The notes under the pieces: generated by a model
The model's database searches: none
Told to the model about the DNA's origin: nothing
What the model saw: the letters and a program-made list of their open reading frames with translations, nothing else
Assembly: GCA_963714995.1 (NCBI GenBank)
Contig: CAVQQP010000007.1
Location: forward strand, 1-64,000
DNA length: 64,000 nt
Source: Prado023 sp963714995
Lineage (GTDB): Bacteria; Actinomycetota; Actinomycetes; S36-B12; CAIYMF01
Direction: 5' to 3'
Part shown: positions 11,875-19,994 of the stretch, in pieces
How positions within the stretch are numbered: the first letter of the stretch is position 1
Layout of the letters: the number at the start of each line of letters is the position of its first letter
Translations under genes and position numbers: made by a program

Positions 11875-12999
11875 CTAGCGAGGAGCCGGCGTGACCTTGC
11901 CCGGGACCGGGCCGGGGGTCGGGTGGACCTCGTCAGGAGCCTTGCGGATGACCACCACGCGGTCGCCGGGCTGGAACACCCGGACCGCACCCTGATCGAA
12001 CCGGATCACCTCCGAGCCGCGCACGACCGCGAGCACGAGGTCCCCTCCGGACTGGATGTCGGCGGGACTCAGCCCCAGCTCGGCCCTGCTGATCGGACGC
12101 TCAACGACCTCGAGCCCCCGACCGGTGTCCATGAGGTCCTCGAGCATCTCCCCGACATTGGCCGAGAGCAGCGACAGGCCCATCAGGTTCCCGGCGGACT
12201 CGGCGTGGGTGATCACCCGGTCGGCTCCGCTCTGTCGCAGCAGGTCGCCCGCGGAGGCCTCCCGTGCGGCGGCCACGATCGTCGCCGTCGGAGCCATCGC
12301 GCGCACGCGCAGGGTCACCATGATGGCGGTGTCGTCCTGGTCGGCGGCCACGATCACCCGGCTGGCCTCGGGGATGCCGGCGTCGCGCAGCACCTGCTCG
12401 CTGCGGGCGTCGCCGACGACGCCGGTGACACCCTGGCGGGTCGCCTCGGCCACCGCGTACCGGTCCGAGGCGATGACCACCACCGTGCGCGGATCCAGGC
12501 CGTGGGCGATCAGCGAGCGCAGGGCGGCCTGCCCCTTCACCCCGAAGCCGACGATCACGGTCTGGTCCTTCATGCGCTTCCTCCAGCGGTTGACCCGCGA
12601 ACGTTCCCGAGCAGCCTGCGTGAGCACCTCGACCGTCGTGCTGACCAGCACGATGAGGAAGATGAACCTCAGGGGCGTGATGATGAGGATGTTGGTCAGC
12701 CGGGCCTCGTCCGAGACCGGGGTGATGTCGCCGTAGCCGGTCGTCGACAGGCTGACCGTCGCGTAGTAGAACGCGTCGAGCACCGATATCGAGCCGTCCG
12801 CGGCGTCGTTGTACCCGTCCCGCTCGAAGTAGACCAGCATCGCCGTGAAGACCAGGCAGCTGACGGCGATCAGGATCCGGACGCCCAGCGAGCGCCGGGC
12901 GCTGAGCCTGCGACTGGGGAAGACGACGCGCGACTCGCCGGTCGACTCCTCATCGAAGAGGTTCCCCAGCTCGGCCACGGGGGAAATGTACGCCTCCAC
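11875..12999 (-). CDS. two-TM potassium channel with TrkA-N/TrkA-C regulatory domains
   Basis: A 374-residue channel subunit. The first membrane helix (about 38-58) is followed by the pore and the K+ selectivity filter STTGYGDI (about 88-95), a second helix (about 107-127), then an RCK module: the Rossmann segment VIVGFGVKGQAALRSL (about 147-162) and a TrkA-C domain with ELGLSPADIQSGGDLVLAV near the C terminus. It should form a tetrameric K+ pore gated by ligand binding to the RCK ring. GTG start at 12999; no good Shine-Dalgarno. It is monocistronic or coupled with the SET gene 45 bp upstream. Confidence 0.92.
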   Translation of the reverse strand: MEAYISPVAELGNLFDEESTGESRVVFPSRRLSARRSLGVRILIAVSCLVFTAMLVYFERDGYNDAADGSISVLDAFYYATVSLSTTGYGDITPVSDEARLTNILIITPLRFIFLIVLVSTTVEVLTQAARERSRVNRWRKRMKDQTVIVGFGVKGQAALRSLIAHGLDPRTVVVIASDRYAVAEATRQGVTGVVGDARSEQVLRDAGIPEASRVIVAADQDDTAIMVTLRVRAMAPTATIVAAAREASAGDLLRQSGADRVITHAESAGNLMGLSLLSANVGEMLEDLMDTGRGLEVVERPISRAELGLSPADIQSGGDLVLAVVRGSEVIRFDQGAVRVFQPGDRVVVIRKAPDEVHPTPGPVPGKVTPAPR

Positions 13000-13044
13000 G
13001 CAGGCCCGCGCCGGAACCGAGCCAGCACACGTCGCCGCGGCGCC

Positions 13045-13566
13045 CTACAGGGGAGCGGCCCCGCTGCGCCCGTGCTGCGCCGCGATCCGGCGGGCGATGT
13101 ACGGCGAGAACCAGCCGTTGTGGCGCATCTGGAAGTCCCGGTCGCGCCAGTCGTCACCGGTGACCCGGCCGCGGCACCGCGGCGCCCCGCACGCGCAGTC
13201 GAACTCGTCGTAGGGGCTGGCGTCGCAGGTGCCGTAGTCGAAGGTCAGCTCCTCCCCGGCCGCGAGGTCGTGCCTGGCGACCAGGACGGTCTCACCGAGC
13301 AGGCCGCAGGTCGGCTCGCACGAGTGGTTGACCAGGTCCCCGTCCTCCACCTCGGGTGCGGCCAGCAGGTACAGGTCGTCGGCGATCTGGATGGAGCGGG
13401 AGACGCGGGCCTCGTCGAACTCGGGGAGCTGGCCGCCGGTGACCACGTAGCCACCGAATGCCGCCACGACCTCGCCGGCAGGGATCGCCTCGAGCGCGAA
13501 CGACCCGTGCCCGTGGTCGCCCACGTCGCGGACGGCGGCCTTCGGTGTCAGCCAGCTGTGCAGCAT
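13045..13566 (-). CDS. SET-domain protein
   Basis: A compact 173-residue protein made almost wholly of a SET domain: GHGSFALEAIPAGEVVAAFGG at the start, the pseudoknot motifs LVNHSCEPTC (about 93-102) and ELTFDYG, and post-SET cysteines in DCACGAPRCRG. Such proteins are lysine methyltransferases; in bacteria the substrates are mostly unknown. ATG at 13566 with GGGAGG five bases upstream. The segment after CRG (FQMRHNGWFSPYIARRI) matches the C-terminal tail seen in bacterial SET proteins. It is divergent from the Bpa gene, with only 49 bp between the starts. Confidence 0.88.
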   Translation of the reverse strand: MLHSWLTPKAAVRDVGDHGHGSFALEAIPAGEVVAAFGGYVVTGGQLPEFDEARVSRSIQIADDLYLLAAPEVEDGDLVNHSCEPTCGLLGETVLVARHDLAAGEELTFDYGTCDASPYDEFDCACGAPRCRGRVTGDDWRDRDFQMRHNGWFSPYIARRIAAQHGRSGAAPL

Positions 13567-13615
13567 CCAGCCTCCCGGGGCGCGGTCTCGGGGTGCGCCG
13601 GGCGACAATGGTTCC

Positions 13616-14167
13616 ATGACAGAGCAGCCCGACGAAACCAACGGTGACGACGCGAGCCTCGGACAGATCGTCATCGTCGGCCCCGATGGCCAACCGATCG
13701 CGACCGCGGACGAGTCCAACGAGCCCTCGGTCGCCGACCTGATCGAGCAGCCCGCCAAGGTCATGCGCGTGGGCTCCATGATCAAGCAGCTGCTCGAGGA
13801 GGTCCGGTCCGCGCCGCTGGACGAGGCGTCGCGCACCCGCCTGCGCGACATCCACCAGCGCTCGATCCTCGAGCTGGAGTCCGGCCTGGCCCCGGAGCTC
13901 GTCGAGGAGCTCGACCGGCTGTCGCTGCCGTTCGGCGCCGACTCCGTCCCGACCGACGCCGAGCTGCGGATCGCCCAGGCCCAGCTCGTGGGCTGGCTCG
14001 AGGGCCTGTTCCACGGGATCCAGACGGCCCTGTTCGCCCAGCAGATGGCCGCCCGCGCCCAGTTCGAGCAGATGCGCCGGGCAGCGATCACCGCCGAGCC
14101 CGAGCGGGCGCCGGCACCCAACCCCGACGGGCACCGACGCGGCGGCACCGGCGGCCCCTACCTGTAG
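13616..14167 (+). CDS. bacterial proteasome activator Bpa/PafE family
   Basis: A 183-residue, mainly helical protein matching the Bpa/PafE family (DUF2587). The four-helix core runs about 38-155 (QPAKVMRVGSMIKQLLEEVR, LRDIHQRSILELESGL, AQAQLVGWLEGLFHGIQTALFAQQ). Known family members form a ring that docks on the 20S proteasome by a C-terminal GQYL motif and opens it without ATP. Here the C terminus is GGPYL, so Tyr-Leu is kept but the Gln is replaced by Pro. The N-terminal 35 residues are acidic and probably disordered. Start ATG; ACAATG lies 5 nt upstream, possibly a leaderless promoter. It implies a proteasome elsewhere in the genome. Confidence 0.88.
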   Translation: MTEQPDETNGDDASLGQIVIVGPDGQPIATADESNEPSVADLIEQPAKVMRVGSMIKQLLEEVRSAPLDEASRTRLRDIHQRSILELESGLAPELVEELDRLSLPFGADSVPTDAELRIAQAQLVGWLEGLFHGIQTALFAQQMAARAQFEQMRRAAITAEPERAPAPNPDGHRRGGTGGPYL

Positions 14168-14262
14168 GGCTCGGTCCCCGACGTGTCAGCTCCGGTGACG
14201 TGGGCCGGAGCGCCGTCGTCGTCCCCTCGTGGCCGCAGTGCGGGCGCGTAGGCTGTGCGCTC

Positions 14263-15541
14263 GTGATCGACCTGCGCCTGCTCCGTGACGACCCCGACCT
14301 GTTCCGCGCCTCCCAGACCGCCCGCGGGGAGGACCCCGGGCTGGTCGACGACCTGCTCGCCGCCGACGAGGCCCGACGCAGCGCCGGCACCACGCTTCGA
14401 CGCCCTGCGCAACGAGCAGAAGGGCCTCGGCAAGGAGGTCGCGAAGGCCTCTGCCGAGGACAAGCCCGCACTGCTCGCCCGCGCCAAGGACCTCGCCGAC
14501 CAGGTCAAGGTCGCCGACGCCCAGCGGGCGGAGGCCACCGCGCGCGCCGACGAGCTCATCCTGGCGATCTCCAACCTGGTGCACCCGGACTCCCCCCGTG
14601 GCGGCGAGGAGGACTTCACGGTCCTCGAGGAGCGCGGGACCATCCGCGACTTCACGGGCGAGGGCATCACGGTCCGCGACCACCTCGAGATCGGTGAGTC
14701 GCTGCAGGCGATCGACGTGGAGCGCGGCGCGAAGGTGTCGGGGTCACGGTTCTACTACCTGACGGGCGTCGGCGCGCTGCTCGAGCTCGCCCTGATCAAC
14801 CTCGCGATGGCCCAGGCCACCGCCAACGGTCTGACCCCGATCATCCCCCCGGCGCTGGTCAAGCCGGCCGCGATGGAGGGCACCGGGTTCCTGGGCCAGG
14901 CCGCGGAGAACGTCTACCGCCTCGAGGCCGACGACATGTACCTCGTCGGCACCGCGGAGGTGCCGCTCGCGGCCTACCACTCCGACGAGATCCTGTCCGC
15001 CGACTCGCTGCCGCGCCGGTTCGCCGGCTACTCCCCGTGCTACCGGCGCGAGGCCGGCACCTACGGCAAGGACACCCGCGGGATCTTCCGCGTGCACTGG
15101 TTCGACAAGGTGGAGATGTTCTCCTTCACCGCGCCCGAGGACGCCGAGGCCGAGCACGCTCGGCTCCTGGAGTTCGAGAAGCAGTTCCTCGACAGCCTCG
15201 AGCTGCCCTACCGCGTGATCGACGTCGCCACCGGCGACCTCGGCGCCAGCGCGACCCGCAAGTTCGACTGCGAGGCGTGGATCCCCTCGCAGGGCCGCTA
15301 CCGCGAGCTGACGTCGGCCTCGAACTGCACCACGTTCCAGGCCCGACGCCTGCGCGTGCGCGAGCGCGCCGCCGACGGCACCGTCCGCCCGCTGGCCACG
15401 CTCAACGGGACGCTGGTGGCGATCCCGCGCACGATCATCGCGATCCTGGAGAACCACCAGCAGGCCGACGGGACCGTGCGCGTGCCCGCCGCACTCCAGC
15501 CGTTCCTCGGCGGCCGCACGTTCCTCGAACCCCCCGCCTGA
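14263..15541 (+). CDS. serS: seryl-tRNA synthetase, frameshift near 14390
   Basis: Class II aminoacyl-tRNA synthetase charging tRNA-Ser. The coiled-coil tRNA-binding arm covers about residues 30-105. The catalytic core follows with motif 2 (CYRREAGTYGKDTRGIFRVHWFDKVE) and motif 3 (LNGTLVAIPRTIIAILE). The first 40 codons are in one frame (VIDLRLLRDDPDLFRASQ) and the rest in another: one extra base between 14385 and 14396 restores GTRFDALRNEQKGLGKEV. Since serS is essential and both parts are well conserved, I treat it as a sequence error. The GTG start has TAGGCT 8 nt upstream, fitting leaderless expression. Confidence 0.93.
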
Positions 15542-15602
15542 TCCACGCCCCCGCCCCTGCCGACCGGGGGCGCGACCGGATCCGGCGTGGAAGGATCGAC
15601 GC

Positions 15603-16589
15603 ATGGCAACCCAGGCGGTCCCCCGGCCCTCCCCGGAGGAGGACCTGCCCGTGGCGGGCGAGGTCCTTCCCGACGACATCGGGGTGCGCGCAGGCGGCCA
15701 TGTCGACGTGGATCTCACCGCCCCCATCCCCGTGCCCGACGACATCGCCCTGGTGGGCTCCGACCTCGACGGGACCCTGCTGACCCCGACCCTCGAGGTC
15801 GGTGCGCGCAGCCTCGCGGCGATCCCACGGCTGGCGGAGGCGGGCGTGGAGTTCGTCTACGTGACGGGTCGCCCGCCGCGCTGGCTGCGCCCGATCATCG
15901 CCCAGACGGGCCACACCGGCATGGCCGTCTGCGCCAACGGCGCGCTCGTCGTGGACGTCGCCGAGGAACGGCTCGTGCGCCGGACGGCCATGGAGCACGA
16001 CCTGGCCAGCACCGTCGCACTGCGCCTGCGCGAGCTGGTGCCGGGCATCACGTTCGCCCTCGAGCGGCTCATCGACGGCGCCGACCGGGCGCGCGACCTC
16101 GACCAGCTCACCGTCGTCGGGTTCGAGCCGGCCTACGACCCGCCGTGGGCGCGGATGCCCGGCGTGGAGAGCGGCGACGTCCTGGACCTGATCATGCGCG
16201 GCGAGCCGGTGAAGCTCCTGGCCGCACCGCCCGCCGGGACGGGCCACGACTCGGACTCGCTGCTCGCCCTGGCCGAGGCGGAGTTCGCCGGCGCCCTGCA
16301 CATCACCCACTCCGGGACCAAGGAGGTCCTGATCGAGATCATGTCCGGGGAGATCGACAAGGGGATCGGCTTCCTCGAGGTCGCCGCGCTGCGTGGGATC
16401 GACGTGAGCCGCACGGTCGCGGTCGGGGACATGCCCAACGACATCGCCCTGATCCGCGCGGCCGGCACCGGGTACGCCGTGGCCAACGCCCATCCCTCGG
16501 CGCGGGAGGCCGCCGACCACGTCATCCCGAGCAACATCGACGACGGCGTCGGGCGGCTGCTCGAGGCGATCCTGGCGGCACGCCCATGA
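15603..16589 (+). CDS. HAD-superfamily phosphatase, Cof type
   Basis: A 328-residue predicted phosphatase. After a 45-residue acidic, probably disordered N terminus comes HAD motif I, SDLDGTLL (about 53-60). Motif II is VTGRPP. Motifs III and IV are represented by the lysine of IDKGIGF and by VGDMPNDIAL (about 275). The large cap between motifs is of the Cof/C2B kind, which acts on sugar or cofactor phosphates; substrate unknown. AAGGA lies upstream of the ATG. It follows serS by 61 bp, as in other actinobacteria, and its TGA overlaps the ATG of the rhomboid gene. Confidence 0.88.
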   Translation: MATQAVPRPSPEEDLPVAGEVLPDDIGVRAGGHVDVDLTAPIPVPDDIALVGSDLDGTLLTPTLEVGARSLAAIPRLAEAGVEFVYVTGRPPRWLRPIIAQTGHTGMAVCANGALVVDVAEERLVRRTAMEHDLASTVALRLRELVPGITFALERLIDGADRARDLDQLTVVGFEPAYDPPWARMPGVESGDVLDLIMRGEPVKLLAAPPAGTGHDSDSLLALAEAEFAGALHITHSGTKEVLIEIMSGEIDKGIGFLEVAALRGIDVSRTVAVGDMPNDIALIRAAGTGYAVANAHPSAREAADHVIPSNIDDGVGRLLEAILAARP

Positions 16590-17191
16590 CCGTCGAGCCT
16601 GCGCCGGCGCGGCGCCGCGGGCTGGGCCGGCTCGGCCCCGCCGGCCCGCCCCTGCTCCTGCTCGCGGCCATGTGGATCCTCGAGACCATCGACGTGGTGC
16701 TGCGCGGATGGCTCGACAACGGCGGGATCGAGCCACGGGAGTCCGACGGCCTGATCGGGATCCTGTTCGCACCCCTGCTGCACGGCGGGTTCGACCACCT
16801 GCTGTCCAACACGATCCCGCTGCTGGTCCTGGGGACGCTCGTGGCGACCGCCGGGCGCGGGGTGTTCTGGAAGGTGACCGGCGTCGTGGTCCTGCTCGGC
16901 GGACTGGGCACGTGGCTCATCGCCCCGGCGAACACCGTGACGATCGGGGCCAGCGGGCTCGTGTTCGGCTACCTGGGGTACCTGCTGGTCGCCGGCATCC
17001 GGACCAGGCACTGGCGCGACCTGCTCATCGGGGTGGCCGTGCTCGTCATCTACGGAACCCTGCTGATCGGCGCGCTGCCCTGGGCGGTGGCGTCGAACGT
17101 CTCCTGGCAGGCGCACCTGACCGGGGCGATCGCCGGGGGCCTGGCCGCGTGGTGGTTCGCGCCCCGACCGGCGGCGCGGGTGCGCGCCTGA
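16586..17191 (+). CDS. rhomboid-family intramembrane serine protease
   Basis: A 201-residue membrane protein with about six transmembrane helices. The catalytic Ser is in TIGASGLVFGYLGY (about 117-130) and the partner His in SWQAHLTGAIAGG near residue 175; HGGFDHLLSNTIPLL is the conserved rhomboid helix-2 motif, with N serving the oxyanion hole. It should cleave membrane-anchored substrates within the lipid bilayer. The ATG overlaps the stop of the HAD gene (ATGA), so the two are translationally coupled. Confidence 0.88.
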   Translation: MTVEPAPARRRGLGRLGPAGPPLLLLAAMWILETIDVVLRGWLDNGGIEPRESDGLIGILFAPLLHGGFDHLLSNTIPLLVLGTLVATAGRGVFWKVTGVVVLLGGLGTWLIAPANTVTIGASGLVFGYLGYLLVAGIRTRHWRDLLIGVAVLVIYGTLLIGALPWAVASNVSWQAHLTGAIAGGLAAWWFAPRPAARVRA

Positions 17192-17206
17192 GCCCCCGCC
17201 CCGCCG

Positions 17207-18046
17207 TCAGTCCATCGACTCCCGGAACGGGTGCGCCGGGTACGTGCCCAGGATGCTGACCTCGTGCGAGAAGAACTCGAGCTCCTCGAGCGCGAACGCC
17301 AGCCCGCGGTCCGCCGGATGGCCGTCGACGTCGGCGTAGAACTGCGTGGCCGAGAAGTGCCCGTCGAGCATGTAGCTCTCGAGCTTGGTCATGTTCACGC
17401 CGTTGGTCGCGAAGCCGCCGAGGGCCTTGAACAGGGCGGCCGGCACGTTGCGCACGCGGAACACGAGCGTGGTGATCAGCGGCGCGTCTGCGGGGTCGAC
17501 GTCCTCGGGCTCGCGGGCGAGGACCAGGAAGCGGGTGGTGTTGTGGTCGGCGTCCTCGACGTTCTCGGCGAGGATGTCCAGGCCATAGGTGCGGGCGGCC
17601 AGGGCCGAGGCGATCGCAGCCCGCGACGGGTCGGCCACCTCCGCCACCTCGCGCGCGGACCCGGCGGTGTCAGCGGCCACGATCGGGGTCAGGCCGAGCC
17701 GCCGGATCGCGTCCCGGCACTGCCCGAGGGCCATCACGTGGCTCTCGACCGTGCGCAGGTCCTCGATCCGGGCGCCGGGCACTCCGAGCAGCTGGTGGCG
17801 GATCGGCAGGAAGTGCTCCCCGACGATCGCGAGCCCGGCCACGGGCAGCAGGTGGTAGATGTCCGAGACCCGACCGGCCAGGGAGTTCTCGATCGGGATC
17901 ATCGCCAGCGGCGCGCTGCCGTCGGCGACGGCGGCGAACACGTCCTCGAACGTGGCGCACGGCAGCGGCGTCGCGCTCGGGTACACCTCGTTGATGGCGA
18001 TGTGCGAGTTCGCGCCCATCTCGCCCTGGAAGGCCACGACGGTCAC
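17207..18046 (-). CDS. pheA: prephenate dehydratase
   Basis: A 279-residue monofunctional enzyme converting prephenate to phenylpyruvate for phenylalanine synthesis. The two PBP-like lobes cover about 1-180, with FQGEMGANSH at the start, IPIENSLAGRV and the catalytic TRF motif in NTTRFLVL (about 170). An ACT domain follows (about 190-275). Its Phe-binding ESRP motif reads ESYM in TKLESYMLDG, as in the alphaproteobacterial-like branch of the family, so feedback control may differ. GTG start at 18046 overlaps the TGA of the DUF4446 gene. It converges with the rhomboid gene across only 15 bp. Confidence 0.93.
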   Translation of the reverse strand: MTVVAFQGEMGANSHIAINEVYPSATPLPCATFEDVFAAVADGSAPLAMIPIENSLAGRVSDIYHLLPVAGLAIVGEHFLPIRHQLLGVPGARIEDLRTVESHVMALGQCRDAIRRLGLTPIVAADTAGSAREVAEVADPSRAAIASALAARTYGLDILAENVEDADHNTTRFLVLAREPEDVDPADAPLITTLVFRVRNVPAALFKALGGFATNGVNMTKLESYMLDGHFSATQFYADVDGHPADRGLAFALEELEFFSHEVSILGTYPAHPFRESMD

Positions 18047-18683
18047 TGTCGACTCCCCACTGCTGCATCGATCGCCTGCTGCTCCTCGGCGGTCAGGGTA
18101 CCGTCGGGCGTGCCCGCCGAGATCGTCCGCACGTAGGTGCGCACGTCGGCCTTCCCCGCCAGGGTCGTCAGGACCAGCCCCGAGCCCGTGTCGTCGAGCA
18201 GCGCCACGCTGTAGGACAGCCGGCCGCCGACGTCGGCGAAGGCGTCGTAGCGGACCAGCGCGACGTGGCGCAGGGCGGTCGGATCCCCCGCCTCAGCGGT
18301 GCGCCTTGCGAGATCCGCGACGTGGCTGTGCAGGGCCTCGAGGTCGGATCGGACGGCCGCGGACTCGGCGCCGAGGCCCTCGACGCGCGTGCTGAGTCCG
18401 TCGACCTGGTCGCGCAGTGACCCCAGCGCGGTGGCGAGCACCTGGCGGTCGGCGTCGGCCCGGTCGGGGTCGGCGGGCGGTCGGGGTCGGCGCGCGGTCG
18501 GCGTCGGTCGGGGTCGGTCGGCGGTCGGTGGCGGCGGTCGGCGTCGGTGGGCGCCTTCCGGTCCGGCGCACTCCGCACGGGTCGGCGCGCCCATCGTCGG
18601 TTCGCGATGGTGGCCAGCACGATCGCCGCGATCGCCAGCCCGAGGGCGAGGAGCGCCAGGGCTGAGTTCGTGGCCGGGGACAT
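18043..18683 (-). CDS. DUF4446 membrane-anchored protein, frame broken in a GC repeat
   Basis: About 213 residues. The N terminus has a single membrane helix (ATNSALALLALGLAIAAIVL, about 4-23) followed by Arg residues, then a repeat-coded linker rich in Pro, Arg and Asp, a coiled-coil (VLATALGSLRDQVDGLSTRV) and the DUF4446 domain (RYDAFADVGGRLSYSVALLDDTGSGLVL). The helix and the domain are in different frames; the shift must fall in the GTCGG-rich repeat at 18463-18560. The family has no known function. It overlaps the pheA start, so the two genes are an operon. Confidence 0.75.
18463..18560. repeat. GTCGG-rich simple-sequence tract within the DUF4446 gene
   Basis: About 100 bp made almost wholly of GTCGG, GGCGG and related 5-6-base units. 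The reading frame of the host gene changes within it, either by a repeat-length error in sequencing or by real slippage. Confidence 0.8.
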
Positions 18684-18727
18684 GGATCGACAGGGTAGTC
18701 GTCGTCAGACCCGGGGCGGAAAAGCGC

Positions 18728-18763
18728 TCGGACGCCACCGACGGGGGATGCAGTGGCGTCCGA
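18728..18763 (-). terminator. intrinsic terminator after the glycerophosphodiesterase gene
   Basis: A perfect 11-bp stem (18728-18738 with 18753-18763, TCGGACGCCAC) and a 14-nt loop. On the minus strand it is followed by GCGCTTT, and it lies 55 bp past the stop of the phosphodiesterase gene. Confidence 0.75.
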
Positions 18764-18817
18764 ACTGGTTGAATCCTACACCATCAGCCGCGCGGCCACC
18801 GCCCCCCGCGCCGTGCG

Positions 18818-19675
18818 CTACGGCGATCGGCGGACGGCGGCCGAGACGTCACCGGGCCGGTTGGTGATGATGGCGGCCACGCCCAACTCCTGGCAGAGCG
18901 CCACGTCCTCGGGCGCGTCGACGGTCCAGACGTAGAGCTGACCGCCGAGGCGGCGCACCCGCGCGGCGTAGCTCGGGTGCGCCCGGAGGATGGCGATGTC
19001 CGGCCCGGCGATCGTCGCCCCGAAGGGAAGGTCGCCGGCGCGCATCCGCAGGGGCACGCGGTCCATGAGGAACACGCGCGGGACACCGGGCGCCAACGCC
19101 CGGAACCGGCGCACGGCCTGGGCGGAGAACGACATCACGCGGACGGGATGCGGGCCCTGGCGGGCCGGGTTCGCCAGCCCGAACCGGCGCAGCTGTGCCA
19201 CGACGGCCTGCTCGACCCAGCCGGCGTAGCGCGTGGGGTGCTTGGTCTCGATCGCGAGGAGGACGGGCCGCGGGCTGCTCGTGACCAGCTCCAGCAACGT
19301 GGGGAGGGTGAGGATCCCGCCCGACGGATCGGAGAGCACGTCCTCGCCGGGCCACGACTCGAGCCGGCGATCCGCGACCCGGCGCTCGCGCAGGGGCCGG
19401 CGCGTGGGCCGGGGTCCCTCCTGCTGGGCCCAGGACCCGAAGTCGTGACGGCTCAGGTCGGCCAGCGTCTTGGTGGAGACCACGCCCCAGCCGTCGCTGG
19501 TGCGGTCGATCCGCCGATCGTGCACGCAGACCAGGTGCCCGTCGGCCGTGAGGCGGACGTCGCACTCCAGCCCGTCGGCACCCTGCTCGAGGGCCAGCTC
19601 GTAGGCGGCCAGCGTGTGCTCGGCGCGCATCGCGCTCGCGCCCCGGTGGGCGATCACGAGGGGACGACCGGACAC
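18818..19675 (-). CDS. glycerophosphodiester phosphodiesterase
   Basis: About 285 residues of GDPD TIM-barrel, hydrolysing glycerophosphodiesters to glycerol 3-phosphate and an alcohol. Visible are the catalytic entry IAHRGASAMRAEHTL (about 7-21), the metal and catalytic segment LECDVRLTADGHLVCVHD (about 38-55), LLAIETKH, and the C-terminal LYVWTVDAPEDV and ITNRPGD. The GTG at 19675 places the barrel at the N terminus; an upstream GTG at 19690 is equally possible and neither has a Shine-Dalgarno. No signal peptide, so it is cytoplasmic. A terminator follows. Confidence 0.88.
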   Translation of the reverse strand: MSGRPLVIAHRGASAMRAEHTLAAYELALEQGADGLECDVRLTADGHLVCVHDRRIDRTSDGWGVVSTKTLADLSRHDFGSWAQQEGPRPTRRPLRERRVADRRLESWPGEDVLSDPSGGILTLPTLLELVTSSPRPVLLAIETKHPTRYAGWVEQAVVAQLRRFGLANPARQGPHPVRVMSFSAQAVRRFRALAPGVPRVFLMDRVPLRMRAGDLPFGATIAGPDIAILRAHPSYAARVRRLGGQLYVWTVDAPEDVALCQELGVAAIITNRPGDVSAAVRRSP

Positions 19676-19690
19676 GGAGCCAGCATGCAC

Positions 19691-19994
19691 GCCGGCCCAC
19701 CCCGCCCGCGCGCTGTGCGGACCGTGGCGCCCGACGCATCGGCCCAGTCCCCGGCCCGACCTCAGGCCCGGTCCCCCGGCCCGGCGCATCGGACCGGTCC
19801 CAGGCCTGGCCCCACTGGCCGACGCCAGGCCCGACCGCGCCCACCCTGGCCCCACCCCCGGGCACCCTCCGTCCCGACCTTCTGGGCTCTCAGCGGCAGT
19901 CGCCCCCGCACCGTCGCCCGGCACCGTCAGGCCGGCTGGCTGGCTGGCTGGCTGGCTCAGCCCGGCACCGCCCGGCACCGTCGGTCCGCCCGCG
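19691..19994. repeat. low-complexity GC intergenic region with a (GGCT)6 tract
   Basis: About 300 bp without a gene I can support. It is built of GGCCCGG-like units, a tetranucleotide run of six GGCT copies at 19934-19957, and two adjacent copies of CCCGGCACCG ending 19980. It separates the FAD-oxidase gene from the phosphodiesterase gene, both on the minus strand. Confidence 0.75.

Noticed and set aside
14263..15541. serS as a pseudogene
   Set aside because: Only one base is out of place, both parts are conserved, the gene is essential and no second copy is visible; error is the simpler view.
18463..18560. CRISPR-like repeat array
   Set aside because: Units are 5-6 bases, contiguous, coding, with no spacers and no cas genes nearby. 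No CRISPR array was found anywhere in the window.
19691..19994. Extra N-terminal domain of the phosphodiesterase in the upstream open frame
   Set aside because: The product of this stretch is Gly/Pro/Arg low complexity built from repeats; the enzyme's barrel starts at about 19660.
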